Below the pieces are notes generated by a model. It saw only the letters and a list, made by a program, of their open reading frames with translations. It was not told the origin of the DNA and did no database searches. A program made the translations under genes and the position numbers. Below are positions 8,750 through 17,954 of a stretch of DNA of 64,000 nt, piece after piece. This DNA is from Bradyrhizobium viridifuturi. GTDB taxonomy: Bacteria > Pseudomonadota > Alphaproteobacteria > Rhizobiales > Xanthobacteraceae. The stretch is taken from assembly GCF_001238275.1 (NCBI RefSeq), contig NZ_LGTB01000007.1, positions 142,909 through 206,908 of the forward strand, given 5' to 3'. The number at the start of each line of letters is the position of its first letter. Position 1 is the stretch's first letter.

Positions 8750-9259
8750 CTATTCATCCGAGGGCTGGATCACAATCGACAGCGAGTTCTCTTTTGAGCC
8801 GCTGACCTGCAGCACGAAAGGGCTGGCCGCGAGGTCGTATTTCATGGTCTTGCGGATACCGTCACAATCGGTCGCGCCGCTGAACGCTTTCGGCTTCAGG
8901 AAATGCCCGTCCTGCACCAGGTCGACCCAGGCGCCGGCCGACAGGCTGACGGTATAGAGCCCGGCCTTCGGCGCGGCCTTGAAGCTGGTGAAGCCGGCGA
9001 AGCTGCCGTCCTTCGGTGCGCGCTCCGGCGGCGACGGCAATTTGGCATCGCTTGGGGCCACCAGCGCCAGCGTCATGGCGGTTGGCGGCAGCGCGGCCTG
9101 CTCGCTGCCCGAGGTGAGCTTGACGCGATCGGGCGCGGTGAGTGCGGCGCGCGCGCGGTCGATCGACCATTTGAACTTGTCGCAACCGCTCGGCTCCTCT
9201 GCTGCGAAGGCGGGAATGGATACGAGCAGGAGCGATGCGGCGAGGAGCGATCTGCGCAT
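8750..9259 (-). CDS. Secreted protein of unknown function
   Basis: 169 aa from the ATG at 9259. A clear signal peptide (MRRSLLAASLLLVSIPAFA-AE) is followed by a soluble domain with two Cys (CDKFKWSIDRARA and ATDCDGIRKTM) that may form a disulfide in the periplasm. The pattern GLYTVSLSAGAWVDLVQDG and the final VSGSKENSLSIVIQ look beta-rich. I do not recognise a named family. It lies between modA and mepA, all on the minus strand, but with gaps of more than 130 bp on both sides, so it is probably transcribed alone. Confidence 0.8.
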   Translation of the reverse strand: MRRSLLAASLLLVSIPAFAAEEPSGCDKFKWSIDRARAALTAPDRVKLTSGSEQAALPPTAMTLALVAPSDAKLPSPPERAPKDGSFAGFTSFKAAPKAGLYTVSLSAGAWVDLVQDGHFLKPKAFSGATDCDGIRKTMKYDLAASPFVLQVSGSKENSLSIVIQPSDE

Positions 9260-9393
9260 GTCTGATCCAATGCAATTGTGACGGATGAAAACAGATCGGC
9301 GGCCCCGATCCATCGCGCGATCGCGCTTACGGCGCGACGAGGCGAGATCATAACTTACTTCGAGCCGACCGGCATAGCCGCCTGACGAAGATG

Positions 9394-10368
9394 TTATTGC
9401 TCTGAATGTTTGGCGTCGGGTGCGTTCAGCACCGTCCTGCACCCCGCCGGCATTTGCGCCAGCGTCATCGGCGGGTGTGGCTTCGGCGGTTTCGGCGGCG
9501 GCTTCGGATGCAGCACCGAGTCCTTGAACCAGAAGGCGAGATCGGACGGCTTGCAGCCTTCGCCTTCGGTCTGCGGCTTCTGCGCTTCGCATTGCGGGCT
9601 GCCGGGCGGACATCGCATGCGGATGTGGAAGTGGTAGTCGTGCCCCCACCACGGCCGGATCTTCGACAGCCAGCTGCGGTCGCCCTTGGCCTCGCGGCAC
9701 AACGCCTTCTTGATCGCCGGATTGACGAAGATGCGCTGCACCGCCGGCTCGCGCGCCGCGTCGCGGATGACGAGAACATGACCTGGGGTGAAGACGCGCG
9801 GATCGATATCGAGCCGGTCGTCGCGCACCATCATCACCGCCGACATCTCCTCGCGATCCTCGCGCGACAATCTGCGATCCGGCATCGGCGTCAGCCAGAT
9901 GTCGGCGTCGAGACCGATCTGGTGGCTGGCGTGACCGGAGATCGCGGGACCGCCGCGCGGCTGGCCGATGTCGCCGACCAGGATGCCGGGCCAGCCGGCG
10001 TCCCTGTGCGCGTCGGCCGCCAGCCGCTTCAATAGCGCGATCATGGCGGGGTGACCCCAATAGCGGTTGCGCGACAGCCGCATCACCTGCCAGGTGGCGC
10101 CGTTGAGCGGCATCTGCGCGGCGCCGGCGAGGCAGCCCTTGGTGTAGCCGCCGATCGATTGGGTCGGCATCGCTGCCGGCAGCACCTTGCGGGCGAACAG
10201 CTGCTTCGCCCCGATCGTCGGATCGTTAGGGTTGGCGAGCGGCGGCAATGGCTGCGGATTGAGCGAGCCCTTGTCCTGCGCCCGCGCGGAGATGGTGCAA
10301 GCAACGAGGGCGGAGATCAGGAGCGGGATCAGACGCAGGCGGGATGTCATTCGGATCACTCTGTCCAC
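9394..10368 (-). CDS. mepA: Penicillin-insensitive murein endopeptidase
   Basis: 324 aa. The M74/LAS-type zinc motifs are intact: SGHASHQIGLDAD at 144-156 (His146, Asp154) and WWGHDYHFHIRMRCP with His243, His246 and His248. A signal peptide ends near SARA-QD (about residue 30). MepA cleaves D-alanyl-meso-diaminopimelate cross-links in periplasmic peptidoglycan. The C-terminus is a Pro/Lys-rich tail (KPPPKPPKPHPP). The start could also be Met7 (position 10350). The divergent neighbour at 10543 is an L,D-transpeptidase, so the two cell-wall enzymes share a 174-bp promoter region. Confidence 0.94.
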   Translation of the reverse strand: MDRVIRMTSRLRLIPLLISALVACTISARAQDKGSLNPQPLPPLANPNDPTIGAKQLFARKVLPAAMPTQSIGGYTKGCLAGAAQMPLNGATWQVMRLSRNRYWGHPAMIALLKRLAADAHRDAGWPGILVGDIGQPRGGPAISGHASHQIGLDADIWLTPMPDRRLSREDREEMSAVMMVRDDRLDIDPRVFTPGHVLVIRDAAREPAVQRIFVNPAIKKALCREAKGDRSWLSKIRPWWGHDYHFHIRMRCPPGSPQCEAQKPQTEGEGCKPSDLAFWFKDSVLHPKPPPKPPKPHPPMTLAQMPAGCRTVLNAPDAKHSEQ

Positions 10369-10542
10369 GCAAGGCTAGCATGGATTCGTGCTGGACGAAC
10401 CGCGCTCTCATCCCATTTGCTTGATCGCCCACAAGGCGGATTAAGATTACCCGCGACTTCCGGTTCCGGATGTGAGCCGCGCCACTTTACAACTGCGCCG
10501 CGGGCGACATCATGCGCGCAATAATTTCAGGCAGGCGTTTTT

Positions 10543-10980
10543 ATGACAAGCGTATCTTGCGTGCGGCCGGCAATTGCCGTCGCGATTGCCGCATTGACGA
10601 TGACGCTCTCGCCGGCGCGAGCCGACGTCGTCGTTCACATCGATAAATCATCGCAGCGCATGGCGGTCAGCGTCGACGGCGCGCCGCGCTACAACTGGCC
10701 GGTGTCGACCGGACGCCGTGGTTACGGCACGCCGAACGGCGTGTTCCGTCCGCAGATGCTGGCGCGCCACTGGTACTCGCGGAAGTACTACAACTCGCCG
10801 ATGCCGTACTCGATCTTCTTCCATGGCGGCTTCGCGATCCACGGCACCTATGAGCTCACGCGTCTCGGCGGACCGGCCTCGCATGGTTGCGTGCGCCTGA
10901 ATCCCTCGCACGCGGCGCTGCTCTATGGGCTGGTCGAGCGCAACGGCCGCGGCGGCACGCGGATCGAGATCACCAACTGA
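10543..10980 (+). CDS. L,D-transpeptidase (YkuD domain), minimal secreted form
   Basis: 145 aa. The signal peptide ends near SPARA-DV (residue 27). The YkuD catalytic motif is present: His100 in FAIHG and the signature SHGCVRL with Cys116 as nucleophile and Arg118. Such enzymes make 3-3 cross-links in peptidoglycan or attach proteins to it. The protein consists of little more than the catalytic domain, with no substrate-binding repeat. It is divergent from mepA. Which of the family's reactions it performs cannot be told from sequence. Confidence 0.93.
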   Translation: MTSVSCVRPAIAVAIAALTMTLSPARADVVVHIDKSSQRMAVSVDGAPRYNWPVSTGRRGYGTPNGVFRPQMLARHWYSRKYYNSPMPYSIFFHGGFAIHGTYELTRLGGPASHGCVRLNPSHAALLYGLVERNGRGGTRIEITN

Positions 10981-11294
10981 CTCCGCAAGACGGGTTAACC
11001 TTCGCGCCTTAACCCCGCGATAACCTTGTCACACGCTGGCAAACATTGATGCGCTGGCGGCGCTTTTCGGCGCATTCATGTGCAGGCAGGCGCAGGTTTA
11101 CTCTTCCTTCACCACGCTCCGGCGCCTTGGCGCTGCAAATCTGCGCTGTCGGCCGCGTGCGCAGTGCCGGCCACTCGCGCGCGGCGTGAACGCGCCTCCT
11201 AAGCAGGCATGCTGCGGCTTCTCAACGCGCGCAGCTATTCGTCAAGAGATACCAATTTTTCAGAGACTTATCGCAGAAATGTCGCCGAACTGGA
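10981..11294. other. 314-bp intergenic stretch, no gene seen
   Basis: Between the L,D-transpeptidase and the GGDEF/EAL gene. The only pattern noticed is a TTAACC direct repeat at about 10994-11013 with eight bases between the copies, which does not match the spacing of a CtrA box. No convincing small gene, terminator with a T-tract, or RNA structure was recognised. Confidence 0.5.
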
Positions 11295-13517
11295 ATGCGC
11301 GTGGGGCGTGCGATGCCGATGATGCGGCCGAAGAAGATCAAGAAACCAAAGCAGGCCAAACTGTCGGGCCGGCCGGGCCGCCGGCCCAAGCCGGTGCCGA
11401 GACTGTCGGGCAGTTCGCGCCGTACCGCTGTCGAGATCGGCGAGCTGGTGCGCCAGCGCGCGCAGGCCGAGGCGGCGATCGCCGACGCCCGCACGTCCAA
11501 CGCGCGGCTGCGCGAGGCGGTCGACATCCTTCCGCAAGGCATCGTGTTCCTGGACTCCGAAGGCCGCTATCTGCTCTGGAACAAGAAATACGCGGAAATC
11601 TACAAGCGCAGCTCCGATCTGTTCGAGCACGGTGCGCGTCTCGAAGACACCATCCGCATCGGCGTCGCGCGCGGCGACTATCCCGAGGCGATAGGGCGCG
11701 AGGAAGAGTGGATCGCCGAGCGGCTCCAGAAGATGTACCAGCCGGGCGAGCGGCACGAGCAGGTCCTGGCCGATGGCCGCGTGGTGCTGATCGAGGAGCG
11801 ATTGACCTCGGATGGCGGCATCGTCGGCCTGCGCGTCGACATCACCGAACTGAAGCAGCGCGAGGCGTCGTTCCGTCTGCTGTTCGAAGGCAACCCGGTG
11901 CCGATGATCCTGTGCGCGCTCGACGGTGAACGGATCCTGGCGGTGAACGACGCGGCGATCGCGCATTACGGCTATGTGCGTGCCGAATTCGAGAAGATGA
12001 CGATCAAGAGCCTGCAGGCGTTCGATCCCGAGCTGCCCTGGGCCGCCGGCCGCAGCAGCGACGAGCAGGCGGCGCGGACCTGGAAGCATGTGCGTGCGGA
12101 CGGCACGCTGATCGACCTTGCGATCTATTCGCGCCAGCTGATGCATGGCGACCAGCCGGCGATGCTGCTCGCGCTGATGGACATCACCGAGCGCAAGCGC
12201 GCCGAGGCGCGGCTCGCCTTCATGGCCCAGCACGACAGCCTGACCGGCCTGCCGAACCGCAACCTGCTGCGCCAGCAGATGGAGGAGATGCTGCAGCACA
12301 CCCGCCGCTCGACCGACAAGGTCGCGGTGCTGATGCTGGGGCTCGACAATTTCAAGGCGGTCAACGACACGCTCGGCCACGGCATCGGCGACAAGCTGCT
12401 GCGCGGGGTTGCCAAGCGCCTGCGCTCGACGCTGCGCGAGGAGGATGCGCTCGCTCGTCTCAACTCCGATGAGTTCACCATCGTGCAGGGCGGCGTGATG
12501 CGGCCCGAGGACGCCGTGCTGCTGGCGCGGCGGATCCTGGATGCGATCGGCGAGCCCTATCTGCTCGAAGGACATTCGGTGGTGATCGGCGCGAGCATCG
12601 GGATCGCGATGTCGCCAGGCGACGGCGAGGATTCCGAAAAGCTGCTGAAGAGCGCCGACATGGCGCTGTCGCGCGCCAAGAGCGATTTCCGCGGCACCTT
12701 CTCGTTCTTCGAGGCCGAGATGGATGCGCGCGCCCAGAGCCGCCGCAAGATCGAGATCGACCTGCGCGATGCGATCCAGAACGAAGGCCTGCAGCCCTAC
12801 TACCAGCCGCTGGTCGATCTCACCAGCGGACGCATCACCGGCCTCGAGGCGCTGGTGCGCTGGCCGCATCCGGAGCGCGGCATGATCTCGCCCGGCGAGT
12901 TCATCCCGGTGGCCGAGGAAACCGGCCTGATCAATCCGCTGGGCAGCCTGATGCTGCATCGTGCCTGCATGGACGCCGCGCAATGGCCCGACGACGTGCG
13001 CGTCGCCGTCAATCTGTCGCCGCTGCAATTCCGTACCGGCAATCTGCTGGCGCTGGTCACCGATGCGCTGCGGCAATCCGGCCTGCCGGCGCGGCGGCTC
13101 GAGCTCGAGATCACCGAGACGCTGCTGCTCGAGAAGAGCAGCCAGGTGCTGGCGACGCTGCATGCGCTGCGCGCGCTCGGGGTGCGGATGTCGATGGACG
13201 ATTTCGGCACCGGCTATTCGAGCCTCAGCTATCTGCGCAGCTTTCCGTTCGACAAGATCAAGATCGACCAGTCGTTCGTGCGCGACCTCGGCGCCAACCC
13301 GGACGCGCAGGCGATCGTGCGGTCGATCGTCAGCCTCGGCGTCGGGCTCGGCGTCACCATCACCGCCGAGGGCGTTGAGACCGAGGCGGAGTTGAGCTGC
13401 CTGCGCGCGGAGGGCTGCCACGAGGGCCAGGGCTTCCTGTTCAGCCGCGCCCGGCCGAACGCCGAGGTCGTCAGCCTGCTGAAGGCGCAGCGCGTCGCGA
13501 CGGCGCTGGTGGCGTAG
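11295..13517 (+). CDS. PAS-PAS-GGDEF-EAL cyclic-di-GMP signalling protein, degenerate GGDEF
   Basis: 740 aa. Order: a very basic N-terminus, a short coiled coil (about 40-75), two PAS-like sensor regions (about 72-185 and 190-300), a GGDEF domain (about 300-465) and an EAL domain (about 475-735). The diguanylate-cyclase active-site motif reads NSDEF near residue 389 instead of GGDEF, so cyclase activity is doubtful. The EAL domain keeps LEALVRW, NLSP, LEITET and DDFGTGYSS, so phosphodiesterase activity is likely. There is no membrane helix, so it is cytoplasmic. The start is uncertain, with further Mets at residues 7, 9 and 10; none has a strong ribosome-binding site. Confidence 0.9.
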   Translation: MRVGRAMPMMRPKKIKKPKQAKLSGRPGRRPKPVPRLSGSSRRTAVEIGELVRQRAQAEAAIADARTSNARLREAVDILPQGIVFLDSEGRYLLWNKKYAEIYKRSSDLFEHGARLEDTIRIGVARGDYPEAIGREEEWIAERLQKMYQPGERHEQVLADGRVVLIEERLTSDGGIVGLRVDITELKQREASFRLLFEGNPVPMILCALDGERILAVNDAAIAHYGYVRAEFEKMTIKSLQAFDPELPWAAGRSSDEQAARTWKHVRADGTLIDLAIYSRQLMHGDQPAMLLALMDITERKRAEARLAFMAQHDSLTGLPNRNLLRQQMEEMLQHTRRSTDKVAVLMLGLDNFKAVNDTLGHGIGDKLLRGVAKRLRSTLREEDALARLNSDEFTIVQGGVMRPEDAVLLARRILDAIGEPYLLEGHSVVIGASIGIAMSPGDGEDSEKLLKSADMALSRAKSDFRGTFSFFEAEMDARAQSRRKIEIDLRDAIQNEGLQPYYQPLVDLTSGRITGLEALVRWPHPERGMISPGEFIPVAEETGLINPLGSLMLHRACMDAAQWPDDVRVAVNLSPLQFRTGNLLALVTDALRQSGLPARRLELEITETLLLEKSSQVLATLHALRALGVRMSMDDFGTGYSSLSYLRSFPFDKIKIDQSFVRDLGANPDAQAIVRSIVSLGVGLGVTITAEGVETEAELSCLRAEGCHEGQGFLFSRARPNAEVVSLLKAQRVATALVA

Positions 13518-13534
13518 AAACTCTGTACTCTCCG

Positions 13535-13620
13535 CGTCATTGCGAGGAGCGAAGCAACGAAGCAATCCATCGTCCCGCATGCGTGGAAGCATGGATTGCT
13601 TCGCTTCGCTCGCAATGACG
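13535..13620. repeat. 86-bp palindromic repeat (family starting cgtcattgcgag)
   Basis: The two ends are near-perfect inverted copies: the left arm begins cgtcattgcgaggagcgaag and the right arm ends cttcgctcgcaatgacg. The middle contains paired aagcaatccat / atggattgctt. It lies between the convergent ends of the GGDEF/EAL and DUF1801 genes, where it could fold as a bidirectional terminator. A second member of the same family is at 37671-37792. Confidence 0.85.
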
Positions 13621-13643
13621 GCGGAGAGGATTGCGCCCGATCG

Positions 13644-14102
13644 CTAAGACCTTCGTCTGTTCAAATGATAGGTCAGCGCCAGCGCCACGCAGTGGCGCAG
13701 CGCTGCCTCCGGAAGCTTGCCTCCGACGTCGAGCAGGATCGCGCGGTTGCCGCTGTAGCTGAGCTCGGGATAGAGCTCGCGGAAGGTCTCGACCAGATTG
13801 GTCTGGCAGTGGAAATAGACCGCGACCTGATCGGTGGCCGGCTTCACCTGGTCGATCCGGATCGTGCTGCCGCTGCCGGTCTCCGGCGTCAGGTAGCTCG
13901 GCTGGCTCCATTTCAGCGTCTCTTCCAGCGCGCCGACGCCCTTGGTCGCCTTTGCGGTCTCGAAGATCAGCCGCCGCAACGCCAGCAGCTTGGCCTTGAC
14001 GGGGGCAGGGTAGGCGCCGAACAGCGTCTCTGCGGAGGCGGCATTGCCCTGGCGCGGCTTCTTCGTCACGCTGGTGCTCGATTTCTTCATCGGTCCGGTC
14101 AT
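13644..14102 (-). CDS. DUF1801 domain protein
   Basis: 152 aa. The central part (LLALRRLIFETAKATKG, then LKWSQPSYLTPETG and IRIDQVKPATDQVAVYFHC) matches my memory of the YdhG/DUF1801 fold, a small cytoplasmic alpha/beta protein of unknown biochemical role. The first 25 residues are low in complexity and Lys/Ser-rich (MTGPMKKSSTSVTKKPRQG), so a start a few codons further in is possible. The protein is unrelated to its neighbours. Confidence 0.8.
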   Translation of the reverse strand: MTGPMKKSSTSVTKKPRQGNAASAETLFGAYPAPVKAKLLALRRLIFETAKATKGVGALEETLKWSQPSYLTPETGSGSTIRIDQVKPATDQVAVYFHCQTNLVETFRELYPELSYSGNRAILLDVGGKLPEAALRHCVALALTYHLNRRRS

Positions 14103-14218
14103 GGTTGCTTTTGCAGGCGTGCGGAGAAACTAGGCTAACCGCCCGCCGCGTGATAGCCCTTGCTTGAACCTTCGCCGTCATCGTCTCGTCTGATAGGTAG
14201 GAGACGTACGAGAGCGGG

Positions 14219-14965
14219 ATGAACCCGATGAGCGTTGCCAGCACCGTTCCATCCGCGGCGGCCGCGCCGCTCTATGCGCGGTTCTCTCGCCGCTTTCGCG
14301 GCATCTTCATCGATTGGATCGTCACGCTGCTGACGATCGCCGGCGCGTTGCTGGTGGCGTCCACGGTAGCGATCGACTCCGTTTCGCGTGCGCTCGGGTT
14401 CGCCGTGATCGCAGCCCTGGTGCTTTACGAGCCGGTCCTGGTGTCATTCACCGGCGGCACCGTCGGGCATCATCTCACCAATCTGCGCGTGGTCGACGAC
14501 GCGACCGGCGGCAATGTCGGCTTCCTGAAGGCCTGCGCGCGGCTCCTGATCAAGAGCTTCCTCGGCTGGTACTCGTTCGTCATCATCGCGGCAACCCGCC
14601 GCAACCAGGCGATCCACGATCTGGTGACACGGTCGACGGTGCAGATTCGCGATCCCGCGAAGGCGCGACCGGGCCAGTTTGTCACCGAGCGGATTGAAGA
14701 GACGCGCGCGTCCCTGATGCCGGCGCGCTGGCAGCGCATCCTGGTGACACTGCTGTATCTGCTGCTCACATTCTTTTTCGTCACCTTGCTCGCCGTGATC
14801 GCCGAGACGCTGCTGGGAGGCTGTGCGTTCCACTCTTGCGCGCCCGTGCTAAGGGTCGTCGGCCTCGTCCTCGATGTCGGGCTGCTGCTGGCAATGGCGG
14901 GGATCATCGCACTGGGCTGGAAGGGCAAGCTGCCCGGCGCGCGGGTCAGCCGCGCCTCACGATGA
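14219..14965 (+). CDS. RDD family integral membrane protein
   Basis: 248 aa. The RDD pattern is visible at the start (ARFSRRFRGIFIDWIVT, with Arg and Asp), followed by two membrane helices, GGTVGHHLTNLRVVDDATGG, a third helix, and the DLVTRSTV motif typical of the family. Two more hydrophobic segments at about 178-200 and 218-240 extend it beyond the usual three-helix RDD unit. The function is unknown in general; some members affect ion transport. It stands alone, divergent from DUF1801 and convergent with the chemoreceptor gene. Confidence 0.85.
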   Translation: MNPMSVASTVPSAAAAPLYARFSRRFRGIFIDWIVTLLTIAGALLVASTVAIDSVSRALGFAVIAALVLYEPVLVSFTGGTVGHHLTNLRVVDDATGGNVGFLKACARLLIKSFLGWYSFVIIAATRRNQAIHDLVTRSTVQIRDPAKARPGQFVTERIEETRASLMPARWQRILVTLLYLLLTFFFVTLLAVIAETLLGGCAFHSCAPVLRVVGLVLDVGLLLAMAGIIALGWKGKLPGARVSRASR

Positions 14966-15027
14966 CAGCGCCTTGAACGTCATATAGAGCGCCATCAGCG
15001 ACACCACGACGTCGCCGGGTCCATCGC

Positions 15028-16995
15028 TCAGGCCGCGTTGCGCAGTCCGGCGAGGAATGTATCGACGCTATGCGAAAGCGCGGAGGCGTGATCGCCGAGC
15101 TGGCCTGATGTATCCAGCACGGTGCCGGTGAGCGCCCGCGATTGGCCGGCGGCCTGGCTCGCGCCCGCGATATTGGCGGAGACCTCGACGGTCCCGGAGG
15201 AGGCCTGCTGCACGCTGCGGGCGATCTCCCGCGTCGCCGAATCCTGCTGCTCGACGGCGGCCGCGATCGCGGTGGCGATGCCGGAGATCTCGCGGATGGT
15301 CCCGCTGATGTCGCCGATCGCGCTGACGCAATTGCCGGTGGCCGACTGGATCGCGCCGACCTGGCCGGCGATCTCGTCGGTCGCCTTCGCGGTCTGGCTC
15401 GCCAGTTCCTTCACCTCTGACGCGACCACGGCGAAGCCGCGACCGGCCTCGCCGGCGCGCGCGGCCTCGATGGTGGCGTTGAGCGCCAGCAGATTGGTCT
15501 GGCTCGCGATCGCGCTGATCAGGCGCAGCACGTCGCCGATCTTCTCGGCGGATGCGGCAAGGCTCGTCACCATCTCGGTGGTTTCCATCGCCTTGGCCAC
15601 CGCATTGTCGGCGACGCGGCTGGAATGGGTGACCTGGCGGCCGATCTCGGTTATCGAGGACGCCAGCTCCTCGGTTGCGGCGGCGACCGCGTTGACGCTG
15701 GCCGACGCCTCCTCGGACGCGGCGGCTGCCGCCGCGGTCCGTTCCGAGGTGCCGTTGACGCTGGTGGTGATCTCGCCTACGACGCGCTGCATGTCGCCCG
15801 ACGAGCGCGCGACGGCGGCGACCATGCCCTTGACGTCGGCTTCGAAGCGGTCAGCCATCTGCCGCTGCAGCGCCTGCTTGTCGGCCGCAGCCTTCACCTT
15901 GTCGGCTTCCTGCGCATCGCGCAGCGACGAGGTTTCGAGCATGCTGCGGCGGAACACATCGACGGCCTTCGCCATCGTGCCGAGCTCGTCGCGGCGCTCG
16001 CTGCCGGGGATCGTGACGCTGGTGTCGCCGCTGGACAGGCGGTTCATGACCGCGGTGATCGCGATGAGCGGCCGTGACAGGCCGCGGCCGAGCAGGAATG
16101 CGAGCAGCACGGCTGCGGCCAGGATCGCGACCACGCCGAGGATCAGATTGCGCTGCGCGCTCGCCGCCGCGGCTGCATAGTCGCTGGTGTCCTTGATGAT
16201 CTCGAGCACGGCGACCGGTTCGCCGGCATAGTTCTTGATCTGGCCGAGATAGAGCTCGACCGCATGGCCGTCGAGAACAGCGTCGCGCAGCACGGCGGCA
16301 CCGCTCATCACGCTCTTGAGCTCGTCCTGGGTCGCGACCGCGGTGTCGCCGAAGGTCGAGGACAGCCGCTTGAAGCCCTGGCCGTCGAACGAATGCACCG
16401 CGAGGTCGATGCCGAAGCGCTTCTTGGCGCGGTCGACGAATTCCTTGCCGAAGGCGACGCCGATGTCGACGTTGCCCAGGGTCTTGCCGTCGCGCATGAC
16501 CGGGGTCATGCCGAAGATCGAAAGCGCCTCGCGGCCCGGCTCGACGCCGACGATTGGTTTGCCGGCCTTGATCGATTCCACCACCGTGGTGCGCCGCGTC
16601 GAGGCGTCGTCGCCGAAGGTTTTCGGCGCGTGGACCCGGTAGAAGCTCGTCGCCGGGGCCTGCCAGAACGAGATCAGCGGGATGCCCTGCGCCTTGATCG
16701 ACGCCCAGGGAGCGCCGAGCAGCTTGCCGAGCCCATCGCGATCGCCCTTGGCGATGGCATCCTCGACCGGCGGCAGGGCGGCGATGGCTGCCGAGACTGC
16801 AAGCGCAGTGCGGCCTTCATAGTCGATCGCCGCAATGACGCTGTCATATTGCAGCTTGAGCTGCTGATCGAGCGCGAGCCGGGTCAGTGCGCGCTGCTGG
16901 CTGATCGAGAAGCCGCCGAGGATGGCGCAGGCGACTGCGACGGTCAGTGAAATCGCCAGGATCAGGCGGGCGGCAATCGATCGAAGCGTGAACAT
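15028..16995 (-). CDS. Methyl-accepting chemotaxis protein with periplasmic Cache-type sensor
   Basis: 655 aa from the ATG at 16995; a longer open frame upstream overlaps the TetR gene and is discarded. Order: TM1 (about 8-28), a large periplasmic sensor (about 30-280) resembling a double-Cache domain, TM2 (about 282-304), HAMP (about 305-360) and the cytoplasmic signalling domain with the conserved tip [20 protein letters not shown]. It would relay ligand binding to CheA/CheW at the cell pole. There is no C-terminal CheR/CheB docking pentapeptide; the protein ends LAGLRNAA. No che genes are nearby, so it is an orphan receptor whose ligand is not predictable. Confidence 0.93.
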   Translation of the reverse strand: MFTLRSIAARLILAISLTVAVACAILGGFSISQQRALTRLALDQQLKLQYDSVIAAIDYEGRTALAVSAAIAALPPVEDAIAKGDRDGLGKLLGAPWASIKAQGIPLISFWQAPATSFYRVHAPKTFGDDASTRRTTVVESIKAGKPIVGVEPGREALSIFGMTPVMRDGKTLGNVDIGVAFGKEFVDRAKKRFGIDLAVHSFDGQGFKRLSSTFGDTAVATQDELKSVMSGAAVLRDAVLDGHAVELYLGQIKNYAGEPVAVLEIIKDTSDYAAAAASAQRNLILGVVAILAAAVLLAFLLGRGLSRPLIAITAVMNRLSSGDTSVTIPGSERRDELGTMAKAVDVFRRSMLETSSLRDAQEADKVKAAADKQALQRQMADRFEADVKGMVAAVARSSGDMQRVVGEITTSVNGTSERTAAAAAASEEASASVNAVAAATEELASSITEIGRQVTHSSRVADNAVAKAMETTEMVTSLAASAEKIGDVLRLISAIASQTNLLALNATIEAARAGEAGRGFAVVASEVKELASQTAKATDEIAGQVGAIQSATGNCVSAIGDISGTIREISGIATAIAAAVEQQDSATREIARSVQQASSGTVEVSANIAGASQAAGQSRALTGTVLDTSGQLGDHASALSHSVDTFLAGLRNAA

Positions 16996-17243
16996 GGGAC
17001 CAGCGGAACTCCAGGCATTAGCGCCGTCCGCAAACTCCCAGAAAAAGCTTAACAACCGGATGTTGCGCCGCCGAAAATTCGCGCCGGACCATCGTCGCCG
17101 GTGCCTACTTTCGTACCATGCGCTGAAGCATGATCCGGGAAAGTGCCAAGCGGTTCTCCGCAAGGTGCTTCGGGAGAACAAGCGGACATCGCGAACCTGC
17201 GTTGAAATTGGTCGAGCAGGTCCAAAGCGGCTGCTTGATTTAA

Positions 17244-17257
17244 AGACCGTTTGGTCT
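17244..17257. promoter_or_regulatory. Operator-like palindrome upstream of the TetR gene
   Basis: The site reads agacc-gttt-ggtct, a perfect 5-bp inverted repeat with a four-base spacer, ending 11 bp before the TetR ATG at 17269. A related site lies in front of the downstream transporter gene, which suggests it is the TetR protein's own operator and that the gene is autorepressed. Confidence 0.65.
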
Positions 17258-17268
17258 ATATTTCTCTG

Positions 17269-17883
17269 ATGAACAACCGAACCTCGGCGCCATTGCCCCG
17301 CGGTCGCCCGCGGAGTTTCGATGAGGACGCCGCCGTCGAACGTGCGATGGGCGTGTTCTGGTCGCGCGGCTATCACGCCACGGCGCTGCCAGACCTGCTT
17401 CGTGCGACGAAGCTCTCGCGTGGCAGCCTTTACGCTGCTTTCGGCGACAAGCACTCGCTGTTCCTGCGCGCGCTCGACTGTTACATCGACGATGCCGTGA
17501 CACGGATAGATATCGAGCTTGACCCTCGCAAGGATCCGGTGGACGGCCTGCGCGCCTACCTTGCTGGATATGTTGACCGCACCAGCGGCGCCCATGGTCG
17601 GCGCGGATGTCTGGTGATCGCCACAACCATGGAACTGGCCGGCCACGACGCTGACGTTAATCGCCGCATCGCGAGCTTCTTCAAAGTCATGGAGGTGCGG
17701 GTGGCGGATGCACTTTCCCGCGCGAAGGTGGCGGGCAAGTTGGCCGACGGTGTCGACCCTGCAATTGCTGCCCGCATTCTCGTCTGTTTCGTTGAAGGGC
17801 TGCGCGTGATCAGCAAGACGGCGCCGACGGGCGCCATAACGCACGCCGCCGCCGACGCTCTGCTCGATCGTTTCATCAGGTAG
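17269..17883 (+). CDS. TetR/AcrR family transcriptional regulator
   Basis: 204 aa from the ATG at 17269 (an in-frame start at 17251 would overlap the operator). The N-terminal helix-turn-helix is typical: [19 protein letters not shown], then [20 protein letters not shown] (about residues 20-62), followed by [15 protein letters not shown]. The C-terminal ligand domain (about 80-200) resembles the YcdC/TetR_C group often next to efflux genes. It likely represses itself and the EamA transporter 71 bp downstream, since near-matching operators precede both genes. The inducer is unknown. Confidence 0.92.
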   Translation: MNNRTSAPLPRGRPRSFDEDAAVERAMGVFWSRGYHATALPDLLRATKLSRGSLYAAFGDKHSLFLRALDCYIDDAVTRIDIELDPRKDPVDGLRAYLAGYVDRTSGAHGRRGCLVIATTMELAGHDADVNRRIASFFKVMEVRVADALSRAKVAGKLADGVDPAIAARILVCFVEGLRVISKTAPTGAITHAAADALLDRFIR

Positions 17884-17926
17884 GCAAATCCACCGCCCGT
17901 TCTCGCAATCGGCTCGCCGATATATG

Positions 17927-17938
17927 GACCAATCGGTC
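17927..17938. promoter_or_regulatory. Second operator-like palindrome, before the EamA transporter gene
   Basis: The site reads gacc-aatc-ggtc, with the same half-sites and four-base spacing as the palindrome in front of the TetR gene, 17-28 bp before the transporter ATG at 17955. It probably lets the TetR protein repress the transporter separately from its own gene. Confidence 0.6.
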
Positions 17939-17954
17939 GTTAAAGGAGAATACC

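Noticed and set aside
10994..11013. Possible CtrA box (paired TTAACC) upstream of the GGDEF/EAL gene
   Set aside because: The spacing between TTAA half-sites is ten bases, not the seven of the CtrA consensus.
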